This document shows, one piece after another, positions 1 through 8,126 of a DNA stretch of 64,000 nucleotides. The notes below the pieces were generated by a model. It was not told where the DNA came from, searched no databases, and saw only the letters and a list, made by a program, of their open reading frames with translations. The first letter of the stretch is position 1. The number at the start of each line of letters is the position of its first letter. The translations under genes and the position numbers were made by a program. This DNA comes from DATLGB01 sp038258425 (GTDB lineage Bacteria > Actinomycetota > Thermoleophilia > Solirubrobacterales > Solirubrobacteraceae): the NCBI GenBank assembly GCA_038258425.1, contig JBBSPV010000010.1:1-64000 (forward strand). Reading direction: 5' to 3'.

Positions 1-1
1 C

Positions 2-574
2 ATCGTGCGCCGCCGGCGCCGTGGCTACCGGGCGCGGCTCGCCGCGGGCGCTGCGCCCGCCGCCCGGGCGCTGGCCGCGGCGCTGGCGGCCGGGCGCAGC
101 GTGCGGGTTGCCGTCGCGGAGGCGGGCGGCAGCCTTGCCGGGCCCGCCGGCCACGAGCTGCGCGTGACGGCCGCGGCGCTCGAGGCGGGTGAGCCGACGG
201 AGCCCGCCCTCGACGGCCTGCGAAGGCGGGCCGGCAGCCGCGCGTGGGACGCGCTGATCGCGGCGGTCGGGCTGCACCGCGAGGCGGGCGGCGACCTCCC
301 CGGCCTGCTGCGCGAGCTCGCCGCGGCGTTGGAGGCGACACGGCGCGGAGAGGCCGACGCGCGGGCGATGATCGCCCAGTCGCGCTTCACCGCCCAGCTC
401 GTCGCGGGCCTGCCAGTTGGCGCGCTCGTCCTCGCCGAGCTCGCCGATCCCGGCTTCGCCGCCGGCCTCGTGGGCAACCCGCTCTCGGCGGTGCTCGTGG
501 CCACCGCGGCCGGCCTCCAGCTGACCGCGCTGCTCGTCGTCGGGCTCCTCGTCTCGCGGCTGGGGGACCCGTGA
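2..574 (+). CDS. tadB: TadB-like type II secretion F-domain protein (5' end cut)
   Basis: This is the C-terminal part of an inner-membrane platform protein of a Tad/Flp pilus or type IV pilus-like system. The reading frame is open to the window edge, so the true start lies upstream; the GTG at 5 is probably internal. The protein shows the F-domain pattern: an Ala/Leu-rich helical bundle with the motif LAAGRSVRVAVAEAG near residue 30, a charged helix, then two hydrophobic segments at the C-terminus. Its stop overlaps the start of the next F-domain gene in a GTGA, the usual tadB-tadC coupling. Family membership rests on this tandem arrangement and hydrophobicity profile; the exact pilus type is inferred. 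Confidence 0.7.
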   Translation: MVRRRRRGYRARLAAGAAPAARALAAALAAGRSVRVAVAEAGGSLAGPAGHELRVTAAALEAGEPTEPALDGLRRRAGSRAWDALIAAVGLHREAGGDLPGLLRELAAALEATRRGEADARAMIAQSRFTAQLVAGLPVGALVLAELADPGFAAGLVGNPLSAVLVATAAGLQLTALLVVGLLVSRLGDP

Positions 575-1410
575 CGCGCGCCGTCCTGCTCGCGCTGCTC
601 GCCGGCGCGCCGGCGGCCCTCGGCATCGCGAACCTCGTCACGGGCGCTCGCCGGGCGAACGCCGGGAACCTCGGCGGCCGGCGTGGCGCGCGGGTGCGCG
701 CGCTGCTGCTGCGTGTCGGGCGCCGGATCGGCGCGCCGTCACCGCCGGGCGACCTCGCCGCCCGGCTCGACGCCGCCGGCGCCCGACTCGCGGTCGCCGA
801 CGCGATGGCGCTGAAGGCCGGTGGTGCGCTCGCCGGCGCCCTGGTGCTGGCGCCTGTCGCCGCCGGCGCCCCCGGTCGCCTCGGTTCGGCCGTCCCGCTC
901 GCCGGAGCCGCCGCCGGCTTCCTCGCCCTCGACCTCGGGCTGCTGCGCCGGGCCCGGGCCCGGGCGGCGGCCATGACGCTCGAGCTGCCCTCCGTCCTCG
1001 ATCTGCTGCGCGTCGGCCTGCAGGCGGGCCTGCCGACCGACCGCGCGCTCGCCGAGGTCGGCCGCCGTCACGGCGGCACGCTCGGTGACGAGCTCGCCCG
1101 CGCCGCTGCCCGGGCCGCGGTCGGCGTGCCGAGGCGGGAGGCCCTGGCCCACCTGCGCCGCCGCGCGCCGATCGAGGGCGTCGCGGCGCTCGCGACCATC
1201 CTCGAGCGCGCCGACCGGCTCGGCGCCCCGCCCGCCGAGGCGCTCGGCGCCGTCGCGCGCGAGGCGCGCGAGGCCCGCGCCCGGGCCAGGGCCGAGGCGG
1301 CCGCGCGCGCTGCGCCGAAGATCCAGCTCGTGGTCGCCCTGCTGCTCGTCCCGGCCGTCCTGCTGCTCGTGGCGGCCGCGCTCGCGCCGGCGCTGCTGCG
1401 CAGCGTGTGA
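571..1410 (+). CDS. tadC: TadC-like type II secretion F-domain protein
   Basis: Second inner-membrane platform protein of the Tad pilus pair, about 279 aa. The GTG start overlaps the tadB stop (GTGA). A hydrophobic N-terminal segment is followed by an Arg-rich linker, two membrane helices around residues 85-130, a cytoplasmic F domain (ELPSVLDLLRVGLQAGLPT, then PRREALAHLRRR), and a C-terminal membrane segment LVVALLLVPAVLLLVAAA. In known systems TadB and TadC together anchor the ATPase TadA and extrude pilin. The operon ends here, followed by a hairpin. It could equally belong to a related secretion machine; the rest of the operon is outside the window. Confidence 0.72.
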   Translation: MTRAVLLALLAGAPAALGIANLVTGARRANAGNLGGRRGARVRALLLRVGRRIGAPSPPGDLAARLDAAGARLAVADAMALKAGGALAGALVLAPVAAGAPGRLGSAVPLAGAAAGFLALDLGLLRRARARAAAMTLELPSVLDLLRVGLQAGLPTDRALAEVGRRHGGTLGDELARAAARAAVGVPRREALAHLRRRAPIEGVAALATILERADRLGAPPAEALGAVAREAREARARARAEAAARAAPKIQLVVALLLVPAVLLLVAAALAPALLRSV

Positions 1411-1484
1411 GCCCGCGGCACCGGCCCGCCCCCGAGCGAGGCGATCACCCGGCCGAGAACCCGCCGCGGCTCGGCGGGCCGCTG

Positions 1485-1510
1485 AGCCGCCGCTGCGCCG
1501 TGCGGCGGCT
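1485..1510. terminator. hairpin between convergent genes, possible bidirectional terminator
   Basis: Perfect 9-bp inverted repeat (AGCCGCCGC at 1485-1493, GCGGCGGCT at 1502-1510) with an 8-nt loop. It lies between the converging tadC and DUF3352 genes and touches the latter's stop codon. There is no U-tract, as is common in very GC-rich genomes. Its function is inferred from position. Confidence 0.45.
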
Positions 1511-3068
1511 ACCCGACCGTGGCGGCGTAGCGCGTCGTGAGCTCGTCGCCGCTGCGCTTGGACCCGCCGGCGAGCAGGGCGAACGCCTCGAGGTAGGGCC
1601 TGGCGCGCTTGAAGTCCGGGTCGGTGGCCGACGCGGCCTCGGCCATGTCGAGCGCCTTCTGGACGTCGAGCAGGAGGAACGGGTCGTAGCCGCCGGCGGC
1701 CTGCTTGGCCCGGTCGTACGCGCCGCTGGCGTCCAGCGTGCTCTGCGGGCGCAGGGCGCTGCGGGCGGCGTCCTGGCCGAGCGCGAGCACGACGCGGCCC
1801 TTGCCGCGCGCGACGTAGGCGCGAGCCGGGGCGCCGGGCAGCGTCGCCTCGAAGGCCTGGTCGGCGCCGGGGAGGCGCACGGGGCGCAGCCGGACGCCGC
1901 CGGCCTGCTGGGCCGCGCCGACGAGGCGCGGGAAGGCGGCCGCAGCCTTCGCGTCGTCGGTGGTCGAGAGCATGAGCGCCCCGTCGAGGTCGGCGGCGCG
2001 CGTCCCGCGCACGAAGACCACCGCGTCGCCGGCCCAGCTCAGCACGTCGCGATCGAGGTTGACGCCGGTGGAGGACTCGAGCTGCCCGCCGAGCACGGCG
2101 GTGCCGAGGGCGCCCGCGAAGGCCTGGATCGAGCTGCGCACCGCCGTGCCGACGTCGGAGACGCCGTAGACCGCGAGGCTGTCCGAGGGCGCCTCGCGGA
2201 CGAGGCCGGGCGCCTTGCCCGTGCCGAGCAGGCTCCCGAGCGACGCGTTGTCGGAGGTGGTTTCGACGTGGGTCTCCAGCGTGGCCTTGTCGCCATCGGC
2301 GGTCAGCGCCGCGGTGGCCGGGCCCAAGCCGGAGAAGACCTTGCGCACGATGTCGGCACCGGCGCCCGAGCGCGTGCCGGCGTTGCGCGCGATGAGCTCG
2401 CCGACGGCCTTCGTGTCCAGGTAGAAGGTCCCGAGCCGGTCGTCGGGCAGGTCCTTGACCGCGTCCGTGTAGGCCTTGGTGTGATCGAGGCCGGTGCCCT
2501 CGTCGTCGACCTCGTGCACGGCGCGCCGCAGCGCGGCCTGGCGGTCCGAGACGAGGACGAAGTCGCCGTGGACCCCGTAGACGCTGTCGCCCGGGTCGAC
2601 GTAGTACGTCGTGTCCCCGTCGCCGTGACGCTTGGCCTTGTCCCGCTTGGCCTGGCGGGCGAGGAACGCCTTCGCCTCGCCGGCGTCCTTGGTGGCGATC
2701 GCCGCGACGTAGCCGGGCTTCTCCGCGCCGAGGTCCACGGCGGCGAGACCGACCCGGCGCCCGAGCCACGGGGCGAGGTCCTTGGCGTAGGTCGTCCCGT
2801 CGCCCTCCTCGCGGCCCGCCCGGTCGATGAGGTCGTGGAGCTTGCGGGATGGGTCGTCCGTGCGCAGGACCTTCTTGAGGAAGGCGTCGACCTCCTCGAG
2901 CTGGTCGCCCTTGGGGCGGACCGTCGCCTCGACGTACACGGCCGAGCCCCCCGGCAGGGCCGACGCCGGATCGGGGTCCTCACCGCTCGAGGCCGCGCCG
3001 CCGCACGCGGCCAGCGACGCCATGAGGACGGACAGCACGAGCGCGAGGAGGAGGCGGGCGGCGCGCAT
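1509..3068 (-). CDS. DUF3352-family lipoprotein
   Basis: Predicted surface lipoprotein of about 519 aa and unknown function. The N-terminus MRAARLLLALVLSVL leads to a lipobox LAAC near residue 23, then a short Gly/Ser/Asp linker. The body matches the DUF3352 pattern: an opening AVYVEATVRPKGDQ strand, a run through KVLRTDDP, and repeated alpha/beta stretches with FVLVSDRQAALRRAV in the middle. The ATG start is supported by a TACCGT hexamer ending 7 nt upstream, typical of the leaderless-looking starts in this window. It is transcribed away from the dcw cluster and convergently with tadC. No catalytic motif is visible, and the domain assignment is from memory of the family. Confidence 0.75.
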   Translation of the reverse strand: MRAARLLLALVLSVLMASLAACGGAASSGEDPDPASALPGGSAVYVEATVRPKGDQLEEVDAFLKKVLRTDDPSRKLHDLIDRAGREEGDGTTYAKDLAPWLGRRVGLAAVDLGAEKPGYVAAIATKDAGEAKAFLARQAKRDKAKRHGDGDTTYYVDPGDSVYGVHGDFVLVSDRQAALRRAVHEVDDEGTGLDHTKAYTDAVKDLPDDRLGTFYLDTKAVGELIARNAGTRSGAGADIVRKVFSGLGPATAALTADGDKATLETHVETTSDNASLGSLLGTGKAPGLVREAPSDSLAVYGVSDVGTAVRSSIQAFAGALGTAVLGGQLESSTGVNLDRDVLSWAGDAVVFVRGTRAADLDGALMLSTTDDAKAAAAFPRLVGAAQQAGGVRLRPVRLPGADQAFEATLPGAPARAYVARGKGRVVLALGQDAARSALRPQSTLDASGAYDRAKQAAGGYDPFLLLDVQKALDMAEAASATDPDFKRARPYLEAFALLAGGSKRSGDELTTRYAATVG

Positions 3069-3246
3069 CCAGGCAACGGTACCGGCCCGACCCGTCGGCT
3101 CGCAGCGCATGCGCAACCGACGTCCGACCGCGAGCGCGCGCGCCCGGCGAGCCGGTCCTGCAGGCCCTCGCCCAGCGCAGGACTCCCGCCACGAGCAGGG
3201 AAAACGCTCGGTTCGGGCGTCGATGTGGGGCCAAATAACGGTCAGG

Positions 3247-3277
3247 TGTTGCATTGTGGGAGAGAGTGGGGTACAAG
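3247..3277 (+). promoter_or_regulatory. predicted dcw promoter with MraZ-type direct repeats
   Basis: Two TGGG blocks (3257-3260 and 3267-3270) are spaced exactly 10 nt apart, with a degenerate third at 3247. This is the TGGGN-N5-TGGGN layout of MraZ-binding repeats known upstream of mraZ in other bacteria. They fall between a possible -35 (TTGCAT, 3249-3254) and a possible -10 (TACAAG, 3272-3277) with a 17-nt spacer, so MraZ binding would directly occlude the promoter. Confidence 0.6.
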
Positions 3278-3294
3278 TTCTCGGGACGAGCCGG

Positions 3295-3333
3295 TCCGGG
3301 GTGGCGGGGCTCCTCCCACTCCGCCACCCCGGA
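3295..3333 (+). promoter_or_regulatory. strong stem-loop in the mraZ 5' leader
   Basis: Perfect 13-bp inverted repeat (3295-3307 with 3321-3333) enclosing a 13-nt loop, downstream of the predicted promoter and about 40 nt before the mraZ start. The loop is pyrimidine-rich (CTCCTCCC), complementary to a Shine-Dalgarno-like sequence. It could act as a leader attenuator, an RNA-stability element or a GC-rich intrinsic terminator; no U-tract follows. Confidence 0.5.
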
Positions 3334-3374
3334 TCGACTGAGTCACCCACTCGCTCGTCCCGGATCCATGCGCC

Positions 3375-3809
3375 TTGCCCTTCACCGGCATCCACGACCA
3401 CACGCTCGACGCGAAGAACCGCCTGACGGTCCCCGCCAGGACGCGCGCGGAGCTCACCGGCGCCGTCTCGGTCGTCAAGAGCCCGGATGGCTGCCTGCAG
3501 CTGTGGCCGGCGAGCGCCTACGAGGCCCACGCCGAGCGCGAGCTCGAGGGCGTGAGCCCGTTCACGGAGCGTGGCCGGGTGCTGCGCCGCTACTTCTACG
3601 GCTCCTCCGTCGCGACGGAGCTCGACAAGGCCGGCCGGGTGATGCTGCCGGGGCACGCGCTCGCGCACGCCTCGATCACCCGCGAGGTCGTCGTCGTCGG
3701 CGCCGGGGACTGGCTGGAGCTGTGGGACCGCGACGCGTACGCCGCGACGGACGCCGATCTGATCGGCCGGGCGGCTGACCTCTTCGAGAACCTTGGCCAT
3801 CCTGCTTGA
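3375..3809 (+). CDS. mraZ: MraZ, transcriptional regulator of the dcw cluster
   Basis: MraZ is a ring-forming AbrB-fold DNA-binding protein that represses its own dcw operon. The 144-aa product has the expected length and begins PFTGIHDHTLDAKNRLTVPA, the hallmark first swapped-hairpin motif. A second half follows at GSSVATELDKAGRVMLPGHA. The start chosen is TTG at 3375; an ATG at 3368 is in another frame. The paired TGGG repeats about 110 nt upstream are its likely operator. The stop lies one base before the rsmH ATG, indicating co-transcription. Confidence 0.93.
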   Translation: MPFTGIHDHTLDAKNRLTVPARTRAELTGAVSVVKSPDGCLQLWPASAYEAHAERELEGVSPFTERGRVLRRYFYGSSVATELDKAGRVMLPGHALAHASITREVVVVGAGDWLELWDRDAYAATDADLIGRAADLFENLGHPA

Positions 3810-3810
3810 G

Positions 3811-4752
3811 ATGACCCGCGAGCACGTCCCGGTCCTGGCCGGTGAGCTCATCGAGGCGCTGGACCCGAGGCCGGGCCAGGTCGCCGTCGACTGCACCCTC
3901 GGCGGCGCCGGCCACGCGCGCCTGGTCGCCGAGCGGCTCGGGCCCGAGGGCCTGCTCATCGGGATCGACCGTGATCCGTCCGCCGAGCGGGCCTTCGCCG
4001 AGCTGGCGGCCGAGGCGCCGTGCCGCACCCGCTTCGTCCGCGCCGACTTCGCCGCCGGGCTGCGGGAGCTCGCCGCCGAGGGCCTGCGGGCCGACCTCGT
4101 CTACCTCGACCTCGGCATGTCCTCCATGCAGGTCGACCAGCGCGAGCGCGGCTTCTCCTACGCCTACGACGCCCCGCTGGACATGCGGATGGACCCGGGC
4201 GCGCCCGTCAGCGCTCGGGAGGCGGTCAACACCTGGGAGCCGCGCCGGCTGGCCAAGGTCATCCGCGAGTACGGGGAGGAGCGCTACGCGAACCGCATCG
4301 CCCGCGAGATCGTCGCCCGGCGGCCGCTGGAGACGACGTTCGAGCTCGTGGACGCGATCTCGGCCGCGGTGCCCGCACCCGCGCGCTTCGCCGGCGGCCA
4401 CCCGGCCAAGCGGACCTTCCAGGGGCTGCGGATCGCCATCAACGACGAGCTCGCCCAGCTCGACGAGGCCCTGCCACTGGCCTGGGAGCTGCTCGCGCCC
4501 GGCGGGCGGCTGGCGGCCATCGCCTTCCACTCGCTCGAGGACCGGCGCGTCAAGCGCTTCCTCGCCGATCGCGCCCAGGGCTGCGTCTGCCCGCCCGAGC
4601 TGCCCATCTGCGTCTGCGGCCGCGAGCCCGAGGCGGACCTGCTGCGCCGCGGCGGCGTCGTGCCCACCCCGGGCGAGGTCGAGGCCAATCCGCGCGCGCG
4701 CTCGGCCCGCATGCGCGCCGCCCGCAAGCGTCCGCTCCAGGAGACCCCATGA
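3811..4752 (+). CDS. rsmH: RsmH, 16S rRNA (cytosine-1402 N4)-methyltransferase
   Basis: RsmH (MraW) methylates N4 of C1402 in the 16S rRNA decoding centre using SAM. The 313-aa protein has family length and motifs: REHVPVLAGELIEAL at the N-terminus, the SAM loop DCTLGGAGHARLV, LDLGMSSMQVDQRERGFSY, and AIAFHSLEDRRVKRF near the C-terminus, followed by the Cys-rich CVCPPELPICVCG region. I chose ATG 3811, just after the mraZ stop; an in-frame TTG at 3793 would add six residues. The end overlaps the next gene in an ATGA. Confidence 0.95.
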   Translation: MTREHVPVLAGELIEALDPRPGQVAVDCTLGGAGHARLVAERLGPEGLLIGIDRDPSAERAFAELAAEAPCRTRFVRADFAAGLRELAAEGLRADLVYLDLGMSSMQVDQRERGFSYAYDAPLDMRMDPGAPVSAREAVNTWEPRRLAKVIREYGEERYANRIAREIVARRPLETTFELVDAISAAVPAPARFAGGHPAKRTFQGLRIAINDELAQLDEALPLAWELLAPGGRLAAIAFHSLEDRRVKRFLADRAQGCVCPPELPICVCGREPEADLLRRGGVVPTPGEVEANPRARSARMRAARKRPLQETP

Positions 4753-5513
4753 GCCGCTCCCGCCGCGCCACCGCCCACCGGCGCCCGCCGGCCCACCGAT
4801 TCGACCGTCGCGTCAGCGGTCCCGTGCGCCCGCGCGGCGTGCCGTCCCCGCGGCCGCGCGCCGCCGCCGCGACGGCGGCTCCCGCGCCCGCCGCCGTCCG
4901 CTACGGCCGGCTGCGCGCGGTCGGCGACCACCACCTGCTCGACTCGCTGCTGCGCAGCCGCGCCTGGATCTGGCTGCTCGGCATCGGCCTCGGCGGGATC
5001 GTCGCAATGCAGGTCTCGCTGCTCGGCATGAACGCCGGCATCTCGCGCGACGTCGTCCGCCTCACCGCGCTCGAGCACGACCGCTCGACGCTCGAGGACC
5101 AGGTCTCGCGGCTCTCCAGCGGCGACCGCATCCGGCGCGCCGCGCAGCAGGAGGGCCTGATCGCGCCCGCCGCCGGCTCCGTGAGCTTCCTCGCCGCGCG
5201 CGGGGCGGTGGACGCGCGCCGCGCCGCGGACCGGATCGTGGCGCCCTCCGACACGGCGCGCCAGACCGTCGCCGCGGGCGGGACGACGCCGGCGGCGGTG
5301 ACCCCTGGGCCGACGGCGGCGGCCGCCCCCGTCGCCACCGCGACCCCGGCCGCCCCCGCGCCCGCCGCCGTCGCGCCCACCGCGACGCCCGCGCCCGTCG
5401 CCACCGCCGTGCCCCCGAGCCCCGTGGCGCCCACGAGCGGCGCCGGGACCCAGGGCGCGCTGACCACCGCGCCCGCCGGCGGCACCGCCGGGTCCGTCCC
5501 CGGCCAGGGATAG
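4749..5513 (+). CDS. ftsL: FtsL-like septum protein with long N- and C-terminal tails
   Basis: Located where ftsL normally sits, between rsmH and ftsI. The protein of about 254 aa is bitopic: roughly 70 basic, Arg/Pro/Ala-rich cytoplasmic residues, one membrane helix (WIWLLGIGLGGIVAMQVSLL), then a heptad-like coiled coil (LTALEHDRSTLEDQVSRL) ending GDRIRRAAQQEGLI, which resembles the FtsL/FtsB end motif. A further 100 residues are Ala/Pro/Thr/Val-rich and probably unstructured, far beyond the usual FtsL length of about 100-130 aa. Expected role: divisome scaffold with FtsB and FtsQ that activates FtsW/FtsI. The symbol is assigned by synteny and topology, since sequence conservation in this family is weak. 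Confidence 0.75.
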   Translation: MSRSRRATAHRRPPAHRFDRRVSGPVRPRGVPSPRPRAAAATAAPAPAAVRYGRLRAVGDHHLLDSLLRSRAWIWLLGIGLGGIVAMQVSLLGMNAGISRDVVRLTALEHDRSTLEDQVSRLSSGDRIRRAAQQEGLIAPAAGSVSFLAARGAVDARRAADRIVAPSDTARQTVAAGGTTPAAVTPGPTAAAAPVATATPAAPAPAAVAPTATPAPVATAVPPSPVAPTSGAGTQGALTTAPAGGTAGSVPGQG

Positions 5514-5523
5514 CGTCGCCCGC

Positions 5524-7206
5524 ATGCGGCTGATCGAGCGCCGGGTGGGCTTCGTCTTCGCGCTGTTCCTCCTCGGCCTCGGCTTCGCGGGCGCCCGCGC
5601 GCGGTGGCTCGGCGTCGTCAACGCCTCCGCGCTCAAGCAGGCCGCCGCCACCCAGCAGAAGGTCACGGTCGACGTCCCGGCCCGGCGCGGCGCGATCACC
5701 GACCGCCACGGGGAGGAGCTCGCCGTCTCCCAGCCCGCGGTCAGCGTCGCCGCCACGCCGTACCTCATCCACGACCCGGCCGGCGCCGCGCGCAAGCTCG
5801 CACCGCTGCTCGGGGCCTCCGAGGGCGACGTCCTCGCCGAGCTCTCCACGCGCGGCACGGGCTTCGTGTGGCTCGGCCGCAAGCTGCCGATGGGCACGGC
5901 CGCGCGGATCCGGCGGCTCGGCATCGAGGGCATCGACTTCGTCGACGAGTCCAAGCGCGTGTATCCGCGCCGCTTCCTCGCCTCCCAGCTGCTCGGCTTC
6001 ACCGGCACGGACAACACGGGCCTGTCCGGGCTCGAGCAGCAGCACGAGGACGCCCTCGGCGGCCGCGACGGCCGGCGCCGGCTCGTCAAGGACGCGCTCG
6101 GCCAGCCGATCCAGACCGACGACGAGCGCGAGGCGGTGCCGGGCAAGGACGTGCGCCTGACCATCGACGACCGCATCCAGGAGGAGACGGAGCAGATCCT
6201 GGCCGACGTCGGCGCCCGCTACCGCCCGGCCAAGGGCGCGACGGCGATCGTCATGGACCCGCGCGACGGACAGCTGCTCGCCCTGGCCAACTGGCCGCGC
6301 GTGAACGCGAACGCCCCCGGCGGGGCGCCGGCCTGGGCCAAGCAGGACCGCGCCGTGCAGACGGCGTACGAGCCCGGCTCGACGTTCAAGGCCTTCACCT
6401 TCGCGGGCGCGCTGCAGGACGGGAGGATCACGCCGGACACGGTGTTCCAGCTGCCGAGCCAGATCCAGGTGGCCGACCGGACGATCAGGGAGGCCCATAG
6501 CGAGGCCTACGGCACGCTGACGGCGTCCGGCATCCTCCAGAAGTCCTCCAACATCGGCACGATCATGATCGGCCGCCGGCTCGGCGACAGCGCCCCGGCG
6601 GCCGCGACGCGCTTCTCCAAGTGGGTCAGCGCCTTCGGCTTCGGCCGCAGGACGGGCGTCGACCTGCCGGGTGAGGAGGCCGGCATCGTGCTTCCGCGCA
6701 AGCGCTACTCCGGGTCGTCGATGGGCAACCTGCCGATCGGCCAGGGCGAGGCCGTCACCCCGATGCAGATGGTGCAGGCCTACGCGGCCATCGCCAACGG
6801 CGGCGTCCTGCGCTCCCCCCGGATCGTCCAGCGGGTGGGGGGCAAGGCGCCGCCGCGGGCCCGCGCCCGGCGGATCCTCTCCACCCGGACCGCCGCTCAG
6901 CTGCGCGAGATGCTCGAGGGCGTCCTCGGCCCGGGCGGCACCGCGTCGGGCGCGGCCATCCCCGGCTACCTGCTGGCCGGCAAGACGGGCACCGCGGAGA
7001 AGGCCGACCCGGTGACGGGCGGCTACTCCAAGACGAAGTTCGTCGCCTCCTTCGTCGGCTTCGCGCCCGCCCAGCACCCGAAGCTGCTGACCCTCGTGAT
7101 GGTCGACGAGCCGCAGGGCGACATCTATGGTGGTTCCGTGGCCGCGCCGGCCTGGCGCGACATCATGTCCTTCTCGCTCAACTATCTGAGGATTCCGCCG
7201 AAATAG
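5524..7206 (+). CDS. ftsI: FtsI, class B penicillin-binding protein (septal transpeptidase)
   Basis: Septal D,D-transpeptidase that crosslinks peptidoglycan with FtsW. It has a short cytoplasmic N-terminus, one membrane helix (FVFALFLLGLGFAGA), a pedestal domain starting at PARRGAITDRHGEELAVS, and a transpeptidase domain with all three active-site motifs: STFK at 286-289, SSN at 341-343 and KTGT at 487-490. The length of 560 aa is normal and no PASTA domains follow. A TAGCGT hexamer ends 7 nt before the ATG and overlaps the ftsL stop, so a promoter inside the operon is possible. The next gene starts 5 nt downstream. Confidence 0.96.
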   Translation: MRLIERRVGFVFALFLLGLGFAGARARWLGVVNASALKQAAATQQKVTVDVPARRGAITDRHGEELAVSQPAVSVAATPYLIHDPAGAARKLAPLLGASEGDVLAELSTRGTGFVWLGRKLPMGTAARIRRLGIEGIDFVDESKRVYPRRFLASQLLGFTGTDNTGLSGLEQQHEDALGGRDGRRRLVKDALGQPIQTDDEREAVPGKDVRLTIDDRIQEETEQILADVGARYRPAKGATAIVMDPRDGQLLALANWPRVNANAPGGAPAWAKQDRAVQTAYEPGSTFKAFTFAGALQDGRITPDTVFQLPSQIQVADRTIREAHSEAYGTLTASGILQKSSNIGTIMIGRRLGDSAPAAATRFSKWVSAFGFGRRTGVDLPGEEAGIVLPRKRYSGSSMGNLPIGQGEAVTPMQMVQAYAAIANGGVLRSPRIVQRVGGKAPPRARARRILSTRTAAQLREMLEGVLGPGGTASGAAIPGYLLAGKTGTAEKADPVTGGYSKTKFVASFVGFAPAQHPKLLTLVMVDEPQGDIYGGSVAAPAWRDIMSFSLNYLRIPPK

Positions 7207-7211
7207 CCCAG

Positions 7212-8102
7212 ATGCGTCTCACGCTTGCGATCGCCGCCCTCGTGCTGCTGCTGGCCGGCTGCGCGCAGACCGCCAGAGCCGAGTGCCGGCTGTTCCCCAA
7301 GTCGTGGCCGCTCAACCAGCGGGTGGACCGGCTGCCGACGTTGAAGCGCTCAAACGCGATCATCCAGCGCATGGGCCGCGACACCTCGGTGTTCCCGGAC
7401 TTCGGCACGGGGCCCGGCGGGCTCCCGTACAACGTGGTGGGCAAGCGCACACCGCGCAAGCGCGTCTCGTTCTTCTTCGCGGACGACTCCGACCACGTGC
7501 GCTACCCGCTGCGACGGGGCCTGCGGATCAGCCAGCCCCCGGACCGCCACGCGCTGATCTGGGATCGCAGCGGCTGCCGGCTCTACGAGCTGTTCGACCT
7601 CAAGCGCACCGGCGGCAGGTGGTCCGCGGGCTCCGGCGCGACCTGGAACCTCCGGTCCGCCAGGGTGCGTCCCCGGGGCCTGACCTCGGCCGACGCCGCC
7701 GGCCTGCCGATCCTGCCGTTGCTCATCCGCCGCCCCGAGGTCCGCTCGGGCCGCATCCGCCACGCCCTGCGGATGAGCATGGAGCAGACCCGGGCGGCCT
7801 TCTCCTACCCGGCGCGCCACTTCGCGTCGGCCTCCGAGGCCCCGACGCTGCCGCGGATGGGCGAGCGCCTGCGACTGAAGGCCGGCGTCGACATCAGCGG
7901 CCTGCCCTTCGAGGCGCGCGTGATCGCCCGCGCGTTGCGCGAGTACGGCGTCGTGGTGGCCGACAACGGGTCGGACTGGGCCCTGTCCGGGGCGGGCAGC
8001 CAGCGCTGGGACATCCCGGCCCTCAACGCCATCCGGCGGCTGAAGGGGTCGGACTTCGAGGTCGTCAACACCCGGTCGCTCGCACCCCGAGGTGAGCGGT
8101 GA
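7212..8102 (+). CDS. secreted lipoprotein of an uncharacterised family, copy A
   Basis: 296-aa exported protein of unknown function. The N-terminus ends in a lipobox-like LLAGC (Cys near residue 17), so it is probably a lipoprotein. The body carries motifs shared with the next gene: SWPLNQRVDRLP, PDFGTG, DRHALIWDRSGCRLYELFD, TSADAAGLPILPLL, RIRHALRM, SYPARHFAS, PRMGERLRLKA, VVVADNGSDW and GSDFEVVNT. I recall related proteins annotated as hypothetical in actinobacteria and Ktedonobacter-like genomes. The invariant Trp, His, Asp and Arg clusters suggest a folded, perhaps ligand-binding or hydrolytic domain, but no known catalytic signature is present. It lies directly after ftsI, inside the dcw cluster. 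Confidence 0.8.
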   Translation: MRLTLAIAALVLLLAGCAQTARAECRLFPKSWPLNQRVDRLPTLKRSNAIIQRMGRDTSVFPDFGTGPGGLPYNVVGKRTPRKRVSFFFADDSDHVRYPLRRGLRISQPPDRHALIWDRSGCRLYELFDLKRTGGRWSAGSGATWNLRSARVRPRGLTSADAAGLPILPLLIRRPEVRSGRIRHALRMSMEQTRAAFSYPARHFASASEAPTLPRMGERLRLKAGVDISGLPFEARVIARALREYGVVVADNGSDWALSGAGSQRWDIPALNAIRRLKGSDFEVVNTRSLAPRGER

Positions 8103-8126
8103 GCGCGCCGAGCTAGGCTCGCGGCC

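Noticed and set aside
739..2769. Very long minus-strand open frame across tadC and the DUF3352 gene
   Set aside because: Composition is almost only Arg, Gly, Ala and Pro with no domain; it is a GC-rich shadow of the real frames.
3254..3778. Plus-strand frame with ATG at 3368 over mraZ
   Set aside because: Different frame from the clear MraZ sequence; product is low-complexity.
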